DNA of 64,000 bases from Gemella sp. zg-570 (GCF_018866345.1 NZ_CP076443.1:829501-893500), one strand, 5' to 3'; counted from the first letter of the stretch, positions 30,342 to 40,669 are shown. Translations and numbers: made by a program. The notes: a model not told the origin generated them from the letters alone.

Positions 30342-30599
30342 TTAAGCTGCTAATCCTTTAATTGCTGCTCTTTCTAATTTAATTTCTGTTTTTGGTGCAA
30401 TACGCAAAACCACAGTAGCAGTTCCTATTTCTACTATTTCTCCATAAATTCCTGCAAATGTAACAACATTGTCTCCAGGTTTTAATGAATCCTGTAATAA
30501 TTTTAATTCTCTATTACGTTTGTTTTGTGGGCGTATTATTAAAAAATACATAAAAGCAAAAATCACCACAAACATTAAAATACTATATAAATTCTGCAT
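30342..30599 (-). CDS. yajC: Preprotein translocase accessory subunit YajC
   Basis: 85 residues with one N-terminal membrane segment ('ILMFVVIFAFMYFLIIRPQNKR') and a small cytosolic domain ('GDNVVTFAGIYGEIVEIG'). Associates with SecDF and YidC at the Sec translocon. TAGGAGA precedes the ATG. It follows tgt, as in many bacteria (queA-tgt-yajC). Confidence 0.94.
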   Translation of the reverse strand: MQNLYSILMFVVIFAFMYFLIIRPQNKRNRELKLLQDSLKPGDNVVTFAGIYGEIVEIGTATVVLRIAPKTEIKLERAAIKGLAA

Positions 30600-30664
30600 A
30601 ATTTTCTCCTATAAATTTTATAATATCTATTTTACTATACACTAATAAAAAAATAAACTATTTT

Positions 30665-31819
<1,155 letters not shown>

Positions 31820-31833
31820 TTATTCCTCCAAAA

Positions 31834-32859
31834 TTAATATATATACATGACATCTCCAAAACTAAAGAACCTGTATTTATTTTTCACTGCAATATCATAT
31901 AATTTTAACATACTTTCTCTATTATAAAAAGCACTTACTAACATCAGTAATGATGATTTTGGTAAATGAAAATTTGTTATAAGTCCGTCAATACATTGAA
32001 ATTTGAAACCAGGATATATGAATATATCAGTCCAACCTGATGTTTCAATTATTTTTCCTTTATTATCTCTAGCTATAGTTTCTAATGTTCTTGTAGTTGT
32101 TGTACCAACAGAAATTACTCTTTTCCCCTTACTTTTAGTTTTATTTATAATATCTGCTGTTTCTTGATTAATTTCATAATATTCTGTATGCATTTTATGA
32201 GTTTTTATATCTTCAACTGCTACTGGTCTAAATGTTCCCAAACCCACATGTAGTGTCAAATAACAAATATTTACACCTTTTTTCTTAATATCTTCTAACA
32301 ATTCTTTTGTAAAATGTAAACCAGCTGTTGGAGCTGCAGAAGAACCTATTTCTTTAGAATATACAGTTTGATATCTTTCTTTATCTTCTAATCTTTCTTT
32401 TATATATGGGGGCAGAGGCATAAGACCTAACTCATCAAGTCTTTCTTGAAATATCCCCTTAAAAATAAACTTTAATTCTCTAAAACCGTCATCTTTTACA
32501 GCTATACACTCAGCCTGCATTATACCACCAAAATCTAAAATAGTATCAACTTTTACTCTTTTTGCTGGTTTTACCAAACATTCCCATTTTGTATCTACTT
32601 TATTTTTTAATAATAAAACTTCTATACTAGCCTTAGTATCTATCTTTTCACCAAATAATCTTGCAGGCATAACCCTAGTATTATTTAAGACTAGAGTATC
32701 TCCACTATCGAAATAATTAACAATATCAAAAAAATTTTTATGACTATAAGAATTATCTTGTTTATTAATAACCAATAATTTACTATCATCGCGTTTTTTA
32801 AGTGGGACTTGTGCAATTAGATTTTCTGGTAAATAAAAATTAAAATCTTCTAATTTCAT
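31834..32859 (-). CDS. queA: S-adenosylmethionine:tRNA ribosyltransferase-isomerase
   Basis: Adds the epoxycyclopentane ring from SAM to preQ1 in tRNA (epoxyqueuosine formation). 341 residues, the normal size. Signatures are '[20 protein letters not shown]', '[15 protein letters not shown]', '[13 protein letters not shown]' and '[20 protein letters not shown]'. AGGAG precedes the ATG. With tgt next to it, the organism is expected to make or finish queuosine. Confidence 0.97.
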   Translation of the reverse strand: MKLEDFNFYLPENLIAQVPLKKRDDSKLLVINKQDNSYSHKNFFDIVNYFDSGDTLVLNNTRVMPARLFGEKIDTKASIEVLLLKNKVDTKWECLVKPAKRVKVDTILDFGGIMQAECIAVKDDGFRELKFIFKGIFQERLDELGLMPLPPYIKERLEDKERYQTVYSKEIGSSAAPTAGLHFTKELLEDIKKKGVNICYLTLHVGLGTFRPVAVEDIKTHKMHTEYYEINQETADIINKTKSKGKRVISVGTTTTRTLETIARDNKGKIIETSGWTDIFIYPGFKFQCIDGLITNFHLPKSSLLMLVSAFYNRESMLKLYDIAVKNKYRFFSFGDVMYIY

Positions 32860-32887
32860 TGTATTCTCCTAATATAATCATTTTCAT

Positions 32888-32913
32888 TATAAAAAGGCAG
32901 CTTAATTGCTACC
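32888..32913 (-). terminator. Terminator overlapping the ftsW stop codon
   Basis: Minus strand arms GGTAGC (32908-32913) and GCTGCC (32896-32901) with a six-base loop that holds the ftsW stop codon TAA, followed by TTTTTAT. The stem is short, with one wobble pair. Confidence 0.7.
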
Positions 32914-34104
32914 TCTTACATATTTTATATGCGAAAGCAAATTCATTATTATTCCTAAGGTAATACTAAGAATAAACATAGAGCTACCTCCAAAGCTAAA
33001 ATAAGGAATAGGAACTCCGGTTAATGGAAGAGAAGCGGAAACTCCTCCCATATTTATTATAGTTTGAATAAATAATAATGCCGCAAAACCAAGAGCAAAA
33101 AGAGATTCAAAAGTTCTTCCCGCTTTTAATCCAGTATATATAATTTTTAATATTATTATAGACAAGAGTAAAACTAAAAATAATACTCCAAAGTAGCCCA
33201 ACTCTTCAGCAGTTATTGCTAATATAAAATCTGTGTGTGCTTCTGGTAAATATCCTAATTTCTGTATAGAATTTCCTAAGCCTCTTCCAAATAGTCCCCC
33301 ATTACCAAATGAGATTAAAGAATTAACAACTTGACTATCTGAACTACTTTTCCCAGAAAAAGGGTCTAAAAATGTTTTTATCCTATTTACTCTGTATGAA
33401 CTACCACTATAAAAAATAACTGTTATTAGTAAGATAAATAATCCTCCAGAAGCACCTAAAATTGAAATTTTTATAAGAGTATAAATATTTCTAAAACTTA
33501 TATTAGCACATAAAACCATGACAACTAAAACAAAAACGGTTATTAACATTGTTCCAGTATCATTTTGTAAAAAAATAAAAACTAATACAGCTAAAGGAAC
33601 TCCAAACATGCTGATTAATTCTTTAAGTGGAGTGGGTCTTAAAAGAGTTCTCTTCCTCGATTCTAATATCAAAGCCATATAAGCAATTATAAAAATTTGA
33701 GCTATTGTAGATGGCTGAAATGTAAAGCCAGCTAAATTTATCCAAGAGTGAGCCCCGTTTACTGATGCTTGAAATAGTGGAATTATTAAAAGTATTACAA
33801 TAAATAAAAATCCAGACGTATAAATATTTTTATTTTTAAAAATTTCATATGGAATTATAGTTGCAAAGACAAGATAAGCACATAAAGAGATAGTTGCCCA
33901 AATTAGCTGTTTTATTAGAAAATAATTTGCAGCAACTGGAACATTACCAGTGAACATTCCGTACTTATTGCCTATCATACTAGCACTATAAACCATTATA
34001 CAGCTAAAAACAAATAAAATTATTAGAGATAAAGTTACAAATATATCCAATTTCTTATAGCGTTTTTCTTTTGCTACACGTTTTAATATTTTTTTTATAT
34101 TCAT
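32902..34104 (-). CDS. ftsW: SEDS-family peptidoglycan polymerase, FtsW-like
   Basis: Septal lipid II polymerase acting with a class B PBP, 400 residues, about ten membrane segments. 'GAHSWINLAGFTFQPS', 'FLQNDTGTMLI', 'FGRGLGNSIQKLGYLPEAHTD' (typical of FtsW, with the conserved Asp) and 'PIPYFSFGGSSM'. Its neighbour ylaN is also next to ftsW in Bacillus, which supports FtsW rather than RodA. No strong ribosome binding site is visible before the ATG; it is close behind ylaN and may be coupled. Confidence 0.9.
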   Translation of the reverse strand: MNIKKILKRVAKEKRYKKLDIFVTLSLIILFVFSCIMVYSASMIGNKYGMFTGNVPVAANYFLIKQLIWATISLCAYLVFATIIPYEIFKNKNIYTSGFLFIVILLIIPLFQASVNGAHSWINLAGFTFQPSTIAQIFIIAYMALILESRKRTLLRPTPLKELISMFGVPLAVLVFIFLQNDTGTMLITVFVLVVMVLCANISFRNIYTLIKISILGASGGLFILLITVIFYSGSSYRVNRIKTFLDPFSGKSSSDSQVVNSLISFGNGGLFGRGLGNSIQKLGYLPEAHTDFILAITAEELGYFGVLFLVLLLSIIILKIIYTGLKAGRTFESLFALGFAALLFIQTIINMGGVSASLPLTGVPIPYFSFGGSSMFILSITLGIIMNLLSHIKYVRGSN

Positions 34105-34110
34105 ATACGT

Positions 34111-34389
34111 TTAATTAATTTTTCTTTTCTCAATATTAAGATATAGATTATTAAGTTTATTCTCTAAATCTTCTAAAACTTCTTTGCTATAACTTTTTGT
34201 AACAAATCCTATCTCAACTGCAAGTTCTAACTCTTTTGAAATTCCATAAATTTGAGTGTCTATTACATCTTGATAAAGAGGACACTCTCTATATTTTTTT
34301 ACAGATAGCTGAGCTTCAATAAGTTCTTCTACCTTTTTTATATCTTGTCTGATTTTATTAATTACTTTTATTTTCAAAATATTGTCCAT
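34111..34389 (-). CDS. ylaN: YlaN family protein (DUF1507)
   Basis: About 92 residues of the YlaN family: 'CPLYQDVIDTQIYGISKELE' is the diagnostic block. YlaN is a small helical protein reported in Bacillus subtilis and Staphylococcus aureus to bind iron and to antagonise Fur or otherwise support iron homeostasis. I use the second ATG (34389), six bases after AGGAGA; the ATG at 34395 abuts the ribosome binding site. Genes yqgQ and ftsW flank it on the same strand. Confidence 0.87.
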   Translation of the reverse strand: MDNILKIKVINKIRQDIKKVEELIEAQLSVKKYRECPLYQDVIDTQIYGISKELELAVEIGFVTKSYSKEVLEDLENKLNNLYLNIEKRKIN

Positions 34390-34407
34390 ATTCATTCTCC
34401 TAACAAT

Positions 34408-34599
34408 TTATTGTAAAAGTCTTTGCTCTTTTTTTATAATAGTTACTGCTCTTAGATAAGTATCTTGAGTAATTAAACCTAGTCTATATAACTCCATTAT
34501 CTCAAATTTTGTTAATTGAAGCAAGTGCAGTCTATTTTTCATATAAATAATTATATCAAAAGATTTTAGTAATTGCTGTATATCGAAAAAATCCTTCAT
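34408..34599 (-). CDS. yqgQ: YqgQ family protein (DUF910)
   Basis: 63-residue helical protein: 'FFDIQQLLKSFDIIIYMKNR' and 'EIMELYRLGLITQDTYLRA' match YqgQ, a small conserved Bacillota protein of unknown function whose gene is next to yqgP/gluP and a glucokinase gene in Bacillus. GGGG lies before the ATG. The rhomboid-like gene is directly upstream, keeping the yqgP-yqgQ pairing. Confidence 0.87.
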   Translation of the reverse strand: MKDFFDIQQLLKSFDIIIYMKNRLHLLQLTKFEIMELYRLGLITQDTYLRAVTIIKKEQRLLQ

Positions 34600-34604
34600 G
34601 AAAT

Positions 34605-36044
34605 CTACCCCTTACTATTTATTTCTTCTCTAAAGTTTAAATATTTAATATTCTTATCTAATTTAATAGCTTTCTCTATATATTCTAAACTTTTACTATA
34701 ATTGCTTTCCTTGTATTCTATTAAGGCTAATTGATAATAGATTGGTGCGAATTTATCATCAAAATTAATTCCATCTAAAAACACTTTCTTAGCTTCTTGT
34801 ACTGTTGATGTTGTTATTTTCATCATACCTAATTCATAGTATGATAGTATTGATTTATTATTAGAATTTATTTCTAATTCTAATTTTTCTGTTGAAGTAT
34901 ATCTATTTACCTTAAGTAATCTTTCATTTACTGAATTTAATCTGTAATTATTAATTGAACTTTTCATATCTATACCAAAAATATTAATAAATATTCCTAA
35001 AACCACAACTAATGAAATTAAAAATATAGCAAATTTACTGTTTGTTCCTTTTAATAGTGCTATCTGAACAAATATTCCTAAAATAAAGGCAAACATATAC
35101 ATACCTATTGATATTTTAAAATCTGAAATTAAATTGAGTAAAATTAAATATATAATAGGCATTACAGCTGTATAAATAAATTTAAGATTATCATTTCTTT
35201 TATTAAGTTCAAAAATAAACATAGCACCTAACAAACCAAAAAATGATAAATTTATTGTGTTGGTATATTGTATTTGGTTAAGAATTAAAAATAAATTACA
35301 AAATAAAGAAACAGCCAACAAAATTATTATTGAATTTTTTAAACTTAATTCTTCATTTAATAAAACTGAACACAGTACGATAAATCCAACTATAAAAATT
35401 AAATGAAGTGAATTTTGAAAAATAAATATGTCCGTATATAACCTATAAAATTGACCACTTATAATATTTTGATAATTATACTCAAAATATTTATATATAC
35501 CTCCCTTGCTATAATAAAGCAAAATATAATTTAATAAAAATAATAAAACAAAAAATATTGCTATTAAATTAAAGTAAATATTTGTAGATTTTAGTTTTTT
35601 ATCTTTATACTTGTATCTGTCAACTACCCTATTCTGGTATCTATCGCTATCCACAGATATATCAACAAATTTTATATCACCTTTTTTTATAAAATTATGT
35701 ATGTTTTTCTCCGATACAACTACTCTTTCTACAAGTAATTCTTCTGAAACCTTATATTTTTTATATTCTTGAATATCATTCTCTTCTTTAGAAAAATGTA
35801 ATATCTTTATTTTTAAGCTACTTAATTTAAAATGTTTTTTTAATCTTTTTTCGTTTTTTATAATATTATAAACATTAGCATCTACTGTCGGATTGTCTAG
35901 CTTGTCATTATAAATTAATCTGGTAATCTCATTTTCATGATTTATCAACCAAATATCTTGTTTTTCTTCTCGATAATACAAAACTTCATTATTATATTTT
36001 GTTGTATATAGATAAACTATTTTCCAAAATTTTTTATCATCCAT
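34605..36044 (-). CDS. GluP/ActH-type rhomboid-TPR membrane protein lacking the catalytic dyad
   Basis: 479 residues: cytosolic N-terminal domain (1-150), a rhomboid-type membrane domain of about seven segments (155-355) and a C-terminal extracytoplasmic TPR region (about 395-470, 'KSILSYYELGMMKI', 'APIYYQLALIEYKESN', 'YSKSLEYIEKAIKLD'). The yqgQ neighbour and architecture match Bacillus GluP (YqgP) and Staphylococcus ActH. The protease motif GxSG before 'FGLLGAM' is replaced by 'TINLSFF' (263-269; Asn at the Ser position), and there is no His at all after residue 214, so the Ser-His dyad is absent. It is therefore expected to be a non-proteolytic rhomboid, in effect a membrane scaffold. GAGGA precedes the ATG. 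Confidence 0.8.
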   Translation of the reverse strand: MDDKKFWKIVYLYTTKYNNEVLYYREEKQDIWLINHENEITRLIYNDKLDNPTVDANVYNIIKNEKRLKKHFKLSSLKIKILHFSKEENDIQEYKKYKVSEELLVERVVVSEKNIHNFIKKGDIKFVDISVDSDRYQNRVVDRYKYKDKKLKSTNIYFNLIAIFFVLLFLLNYILLYYSKGGIYKYFEYNYQNIISGQFYRLYTDIFIFQNSLHLIFIVGFIVLCSVLLNEELSLKNSIIILLAVSLFCNLFLILNQIQYTNTINLSFFGLLGAMFIFELNKRNDNLKFIYTAVMPIIYLILLNLISDFKISIGMYMFAFILGIFVQIALLKGTNSKFAIFLISLVVVLGIFINIFGIDMKSSINNYRLNSVNERLLKVNRYTSTEKLELEINSNNKSILSYYELGMMKITTSTVQEAKKVFLDGINFDDKFAPIYYQLALIEYKESNYSKSLEYIEKAIKLDKNIKYLNFREEINSKG

Positions 36045-36066
36045 AATTAAGTTATCCTCAATTAAT

Positions 36067-36096
36067 AAACTTAAACAGCTCTTGCTATTTAAGTTT
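36067..36096 (-). terminator. Hairpin overlapping the stop of the EIIA gene
   Basis: A 13-bp stem with one wobble: AAACTTAAACAGC (36067-36079) with GCTATTTAAGTTT (36084-36096), loop TCTT. The T-tract is poor, so it may be a weak terminator, a read-through attenuator for the rhomboid-like gene, or an mRNA-stabilising hairpin. Confidence 0.5.
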
Positions 36097-36585
36097 AACT
36101 AATAATATTTTCTCATTATATTCTAACTTTCCATCTTTTTTTAGAAATATTAAGTCTGAAACTAACTCCATGTTAGTTATTATACACGGTATAAGTGTAG
36201 ATTTTGCTTTTTCTTTTATTAAATTCAAATCAAAGGTAACTAAATCTTGTCCACTTTCTATATCATCGCCAACATCTACATGAAATTTAAATCCCTGAGC
36301 TTGCAAATAAATTGTATCCAAGCCTATATAAATAAGTAATTCTATACCTGAATTTGTTCTTATCATCATAGAGTGTTTTGTTGGAAATATATTTATAATT
36401 TTTCCTGCAACAGGCGAACATAGTTTATTTTTTGATGGAAGAATAGCAAAGCCTTGACCTAGCATTTTTTGAAAAAACTGGGTCTGGAATATCTGCTAGT
36501 TTTACAAATTCACCTTTGACAAATGAATTTATCATTAATTCTGAAAATATATTTTTTTCTTAAATAACTTCAAAAATAAATTCAT
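36085..36585 (-). pseudogene. crr: Glucose-type PTS EIIA, interrupted by two poly-A frameshifts
   Basis: The intact C-terminal part (126 residues from the ATG at 36465) is a phosphotransferase EIIA of the glucose class: 'GFAILPSKNKLCSPVAGKI', 'NIFPTKHSMMIRTNSG', 'IELLIYIGLDT' (the usual phospho-acceptor His is not at the expected IHIG position but reads IYIG) and 'IPCIITNM'. Upstream sequence still encodes the missing N-terminus in other frames: 'MNLFLKLFKKK' from an ATG at 36585 with AAGGG before it, then 'NIFSELMINSFVKGEF' and 'LADIPDPVFSK'. Frame changes fall in an A7 tract (36552-36558) and an A6 tract (36465-36470). One extra A in the first and two in the second would restore a single frame. 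Could be decay, sequencing error or slippage; the His loss favours decay. Confidence 0.75.
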
Positions 36586-36681
36586 ACTAAAATGACCCTT
36601 AAACTTAACCTACTCTACAATTTTAACATATCTAAGTATAAAACTCAACAAAATTAAGTAGCTAATACCGCTATATTAAAT

Positions 36682-36710
36682 TTGATTTTTTTTAAATAAA
36701 TAATTATAAT
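36682..36710 (+). promoter_or_regulatory. Sigma-A promoter of the aminotransferase gene
   Basis: TTGATT (36682-36687), 17 bases, TATAAT (36705-36710). The transcript would begin near 36717, with AAGGAG at 36733-36738 before the ATG. Confidence 0.75.
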
Positions 36711-36744
36711 TATTGCATATAGATAAAATTTTAAGGAGAATATT

Positions 36745-37986
36745 ATGTCATTTTTTTCAAAAACAGGTAAGGATATTATTTTACCTAAAGATGTTCTTAT
36801 TCAATCAAGAGAAACTGAAAATGTCAAGGGAGCTATAAACTCTACAATAGGCATGGCAACATTAAATAAAAAAGTAATGTACCTGCCTATATTGAGGGAG
36901 ATAATAAAAAATTTATCCTATGAAGAATATTTACCCTACTCCCCTACTTCAGGTCATCCTACAGTTAGAAAATTATGGAAAGAAAAAATAATTAGAGAAA
37001 ATAATAAAATTATTCCTGAATTTCTTTCTGAACCCATAACGACAGCTGGGATTACTCAAGGTATAGACCTTGTTGCAAATTTATTTTCTGATAAAGACGA
37101 TGCTTTAGTATTACCAGACTTATACTGGCAAAATTATTCTCAAATATTTTCAGTAAAACTAAAAAATAAAATTTATAAATATCAACAATTTGAAAACGGA
37201 CTTTATAGCATAGCAGGAATAAAAAACATATTGGAGAATTTACAAGAAAATAAAATATCAATGATATTAAATTTTCCAAATAATCCAACCGGCTACACAC
37301 CTTCAAAAAAAGAATTTTCAGAACTAAAAGAAGTTTTAAAAAATTTTTTAAGTGCTAACCCTAATAAAAAATTAATTTTAATATGTGATGATGCCTACTT
37401 TGGATTATTTTTCGAAGAAGATAACAAAAATTCTACACTAAATGAATTTGCTGAATTAGTTAAATATGATAACTGCATAATCGCTAAATTAGACGGTATT
37501 ACTAAAGAATTTTATGCTTGGGGCTTTAGATTAGGATTTTTAACCTATTATGTTAGTGATGATAAGTTGCGTAACGAAATCCTTGAAAAATCACAAGGTT
37601 TTTTAAGAAGTACAACATCTTCAGCTTCTAGTATTGCTCAAAAAACTTTAGAAATCTTGTTAAAAGATGATAAATACATAAATGAAAAATTAAAAAATGA
37701 CAAAATAATTGAAAATAGATATAAAAAATTAAAAGAAGTAATAGAATTAGAAAATTTAGAAGAATACACAGAAATTTTGCCATTTAATTCAGGTTATTTT
37801 TTCACTATAAAGTTACCAGAAAATATAAACGCTCATGAATTTAGAATTAAACTTTTAAATGACTACAAATTTGGTGTGTATTCAATTGATAATTCTCACA
37901 TAAGAATTGCATTCTCTTGCTTAGATGAAGAATATATTCCTATGATTATTAAAAGCATAAAAGAATGTATAATATCTTGGAAATAA
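36745..37986 (+). CDS. PLP-dependent aminotransferase, class I/II
   Basis: 413-residue fold-type I aminotransferase. 'YLPYSPTSGHPTVRKLW' (substrate/PLP side), 'NFPNNPTGYTPSK' (PLP-contacting Asn), 'ICDDAYFGLFF' (Asp and Tyr for the PLP ring), 'DGITKEFYAWGFRLGF' with the Schiff-base Lys, and 'SHIRIAFSCL' with the carboxylate-binding Arg. The substrate cannot be assigned from these motifs; aromatic or aspartate-like amino acids are possible. A single plus-strand transcription unit with its own promoter and terminator between minus-strand operons. Confidence 0.88.
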   Translation: MSFFSKTGKDIILPKDVLIQSRETENVKGAINSTIGMATLNKKVMYLPILREIIKNLSYEEYLPYSPTSGHPTVRKLWKEKIIRENNKIIPEFLSEPITTAGITQGIDLVANLFSDKDDALVLPDLYWQNYSQIFSVKLKNKIYKYQQFENGLYSIAGIKNILENLQENKISMILNFPNNPTGYTPSKKEFSELKEVLKNFLSANPNKKLILICDDAYFGLFFEEDNKNSTLNEFAELVKYDNCIIAKLDGITKEFYAWGFRLGFLTYYVSDDKLRNEILEKSQGFLRSTTSSASSIAQKTLEILLKDDKYINEKLKNDKIIENRYKKLKEVIELENLEEYTEILPFNSGYFFTIKLPENINAHEFRIKLLNDYKFGVYSIDNSHIRIAFSCLDEEYIPMIIKSIKECIISWK

Positions 37987-38030
37987 ATTTTTAAATTCTA
38001 TTTACAAAACTTATAATAAATATTAAAAAT

Positions 38031-38070
38031 AAAACTATAAAAGATAATTTTTCCTTTTATAGTTTTTTAT
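38031..38070 (+). terminator. Terminator of the aminotransferase gene
   Basis: Stem AAAACTATAAAAG (38031-38043) with CTTTTATAGTTTT (38054-38066), followed by more T residues on the plus strand. Confidence 0.85.
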
Positions 38071-38073
38071 TAT

Positions 38074-38108
38074 CAAAAAAAGACTATTGATTTTATTTCA
38101 ATAGTCTT
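38074..38108 (-). terminator. Terminator of the yqhY-nusB-xse-ispA operon
   Basis: Stem AAGACTATTGA (38080-38090) with TCAATAGTCTT (38098-38108), then seven T residues on the minus strand. It faces the aminotransferase terminator back to back. Confidence 0.87.
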
Positions 38109-38121
38109 AAAATATAAAATT

Positions 38122-38325
38122 TTAATTTTTGCCTTTTTTATTAATTCTTTTCATTATTTCTATAAAAATAAAATTAAATACTAAAATTAAAACTGATATA
38201 GCAAAAATATCTATATGTGTTATTGTATAATTTATCTCTAATACTTTACAAATATTTATATACAAGTAAGCTGAAATTACATAAATTATACTAGGAATTA
38301 TTATAATATACTTTTTGTAAAACAA
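38122..38325 (-). CDS. Small two-helix membrane protein of unknown function
   Basis: 67 residues with two hydrophobic segments (about 7-27 and 40-58) joined by a short polar loop, and a basic C-terminus 'MKRINKKGKN'. Not recognised. It begins with TTG, supported by GGGGAGGA seven bases upstream. It is the last gene of the ispA operon, at the position held by dxs in Bacillus. The good ribosome binding site argues for a real gene. Confidence 0.65.
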   Translation of the reverse strand: MFYKKYIIIIPSIIYVISAYLYINICKVLEINYTITHIDIFAISVLILVFNFIFIEIMKRINKKGKN

Positions 38326-38346
38326 ATAAATTTCCTCCCCTAAAAA

Positions 38347-39213
38347 TTATTTTTTTCTATTTAAAAGTAAATCAGCTAATTCTATTAGTAAATTATTATT
38401 TAATGTATAAGCTGTATTCTTGGCTTTTTCTGTATGCTGTTCAAGTAAATTTTTACATTTTTCTATACCGTAAAAATTTAAATATGTTATCATATCTTCA
38501 TCACTTGACATTTTCCCTATATTTTCAAATTCTCCGTAATAATCTAGGATATCATCTTTTATTTGATATGCTATACCTAATTCATTGCCAAATTCTTTTA
38601 ATAAATTCAAATCTTTTTTGTTATTAGAAACTAAAGCTGAAAATAGGAGTGGTAAAATAATTAATTTACCAGTTTTTAACCTGTGCATATTTTTCAAATA
38701 TTCAGCGTTAACTTTATATTTTTCTTGCCTAACGTCATATACTTGACCAGCTATCATGCCTTTAATCCCAGAAAAATTAGAAAGCAGTCTTATTAATTCT
38801 ATTTTTACATCATTATCTAAAAATTTATTATCTGCGATTAACTCATAAGCCCAAGTTTGCATGGCGTCTCCTGTGAGTACAGCCATATCTTCTCCAAAAA
38901 CTTTATGATTTGTTAATTTACCCCATCTATAATCATCATTATCCATAGATGGTAAATCATCATGTAGTAAAGAATATGTATGAATAAGTTCAATAGCCAG
39001 TGCCACATCCAAATATTTTTTGTAATCAATACCGTAATAATCTAGTAACAATAAAAATATAAGGGGACGTATTTTTTTACCCTCATTAACCAAAGAATAT
39101 TCTATTGATTGTTTCAAATATTCTGATGTATTTAATTCAGAAATATTTTTTTTAGCAAAATCATTTATTAATTTTTTATTATCTAAGAAAAAAATATCAA
39201 CTTTACTCTTCAT
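38347..39213 (-). CDS. ispA: Farnesyl diphosphate synthase (geranyltranstransferase)
   Basis: trans-prenyl transferase building C15 farnesyl diphosphate. 288 residues. First Asp-rich motif in 'LLHDDLPSMDNDDYRWG', second in 'YQIKDDILDYYG', plus 'GKKIRPLIFLLLLDY' and 'GDAMQTWAYEL'. It overlaps xseB by 11 bases, the same order as in Bacillus (xseA-xseB-ispA). Confidence 0.95.
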   Translation of the reverse strand: MKSKVDIFFLDNKKLINDFAKKNISELNTSEYLKQSIEYSLVNEGKKIRPLIFLLLLDYYGIDYKKYLDVALAIELIHTYSLLHDDLPSMDNDDYRWGKLTNHKVFGEDMAVLTGDAMQTWAYELIADNKFLDNDVKIELIRLLSNFSGIKGMIAGQVYDVRQEKYKVNAEYLKNMHRLKTGKLIILPLLFSALVSNNKKDLNLLKEFGNELGIAYQIKDDILDYYGEFENIGKMSSDEDMITYLNFYGIEKCKNLLEQHTEKAKNTAYTLNNNLLIELADLLLNRKK

Positions 39214-39403
39214 TATCCAATTCCTTTTTTAAACTTAAAACTTTTTTTTCAGCTTTTTTAATTATATTGTTACAAGATTTTATAATATCTATTCCGGCTT
39301 TGTATTGCTCTAAGGCATCATCTAATGTTAATTCATTACTTTCTAATTTTCTTACTATATTTTCCAAATCTAATAATTGTTCTTCAAAGTTCTTTTTTTC
39401 CAT
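39203..39403 (-). CDS. xseB: Exodeoxyribonuclease VII small subunit
   Basis: 66 residues, the usual short helical XseB: 'NFEEQLLDLENIVRKLESNE' and 'TLDDALEQYKAGIDIIKSCN'. Several small subunits bind each XseA to degrade single-stranded DNA. It sits between xseA and ispA. Confidence 0.95.
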   Translation of the reverse strand: MEKKNFEEQLLDLENIVRKLESNELTLDDALEQYKAGIDIIKSCNNIIKKAEKKVLSLKKELDNEE

Positions 39404-39417
39404 ACATAACTTCTCTC

Positions 39418-40668
39418 TTATAATAATTTATCTACTCTTGCTAATATATCCCCGTCCTTAACAGAAATTTTTATTTCATCATTTACTGACAAATCTGCAA
39501 CAGAAGATATTTTTCTACCCTCTTTATCCTTAACTATGGCGTATCCTTTTTTTAATATATTTATAGGAGAATTATTTTCTAAACTATCAACTAAAGAATA
39601 GTAATTACTCTTATACTTTTCTATAATATCTAACCTTTTTAAAAGTTCTTTATTTTTAATAAGATTATCTTTTTTAATATTTATTGTATTTTTAATCAAG
39701 ATATTTAACTTATCACTATAATTTTCTAATTCAGAATAAAAATAATGATAATTTTTTTCAAAATTTCTTATTTGATAAGTATTAGCCAAAGAAGATAACA
39801 TATTTTTTTTGAAATTTATTTTTTCAACAATAAGTTTTGATATTAAATTTTCAGTATCTAGCAAATGATTTTTTAAATCTTCGATTGTAACTGATGTTAC
39901 TATTTCGGCTGCCGCTGTCGGTGTAGAGGCTCTAACATCAGCTACAAAATCTGCTAAAGTAGTATCTGTTTCATGACCTATTCCAGTTATAATAGGAGTT
40001 TTACAATTAAATATTTCTCTTACTAAAAGTTCACTATTAAAACTCCACAAATCTTCGATACTTCCTCCCCCACGAGCTAAGATAATAACATCATTATCTT
40101 GCTCATCTGCCAATTTTAAATTTTTTATAATATCGTCAGTAGCATTTTCTCCTTGAACCAAAGATGAATAAATATTTATTTCAGCTAATGGATATCTTCT
40201 AGTGATAGTTCTTTTAATATCCTGTATAGCTGCCCCACTACTTGCTGTAATTACGGCTATATTTTTATTAAATTTTTTTATCAACTTTTTGTGTTCTTGT
40301 GAAAATATTCCTTCACCTTGTAACTTATCTTTTAATTCAATATATTTTTGAAATAAATCACCAATACTTTCTTTTTTAATTTCATAAACTATTAATCTAT
40401 GATTGCCATAGGGAAAATAAAAATTAAGTTCTGCCTTTATTAATACATTATCTCCATCTTTTATATCTACATTCGTAGAATTAAACTTTAAGGCGTTTAT
40501 TCTAGTATTAGAATCCTTTATAGAAAAATAAAGTGTCCCATTTGTATGTAATTTACAATTAGACACTTCTCCTTTTAAATATATTTCCTTTAAGTAGGGG
40601 TCATGAACAAATTTTCTTTCCAAGTATTTATTAAGGGCAGTTACTGTTAAATATACTCTTTCTGACAT
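39418..40668 (-). CDS. xseA: Exodeoxyribonuclease VII large subunit
   Basis: 416 residues. N-terminal OB-fold ('YLKGEVSNCKLHTNGTLYFS'), catalytic domain with 'VITASSGAAIQDI', 'DVIILARGGGSIEDLWSFN' and 'TGIGHETDTTLADFVADVR', a long coiled-coil arm (about 265-360) and a C-terminal 'LKKGYAIVKDKEGR' region. It lies two bases from nusB and 14 from xseB. Confidence 0.96.
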   Translation of the reverse strand: MSERVYLTVTALNKYLERKFVHDPYLKEIYLKGEVSNCKLHTNGTLYFSIKDSNTRINALKFNSTNVDIKDGDNVLIKAELNFYFPYGNHRLIVYEIKKESIGDLFQKYIELKDKLQGEGIFSQEHKKLIKKFNKNIAVITASSGAAIQDIKRTITRRYPLAEINIYSSLVQGENATDDIIKNLKLADEQDNDVIILARGGGSIEDLWSFNSELLVREIFNCKTPIITGIGHETDTTLADFVADVRASTPTAAAEIVTSVTIEDLKNHLLDTENLISKLIVEKINFKKNMLSSLANTYQIRNFEKNYHYFYSELENYSDKLNILIKNTINIKKDNLIKNKELLKRLDIIEKYKSNYYSLVDSLENNSPINILKKGYAIVKDKEGRKISSVADLSVNDEIKISVKDGDILARVDKLL

Positions 40669-40669
40669 T

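Noticed and set aside
36466-36744. An additional small gene between the EIIA gene and the aminotransferase
   Set aside because: The coding-like stretch there is the frameshifted N-terminus of EIIA; the rest is promoter and AT-rich spacer.
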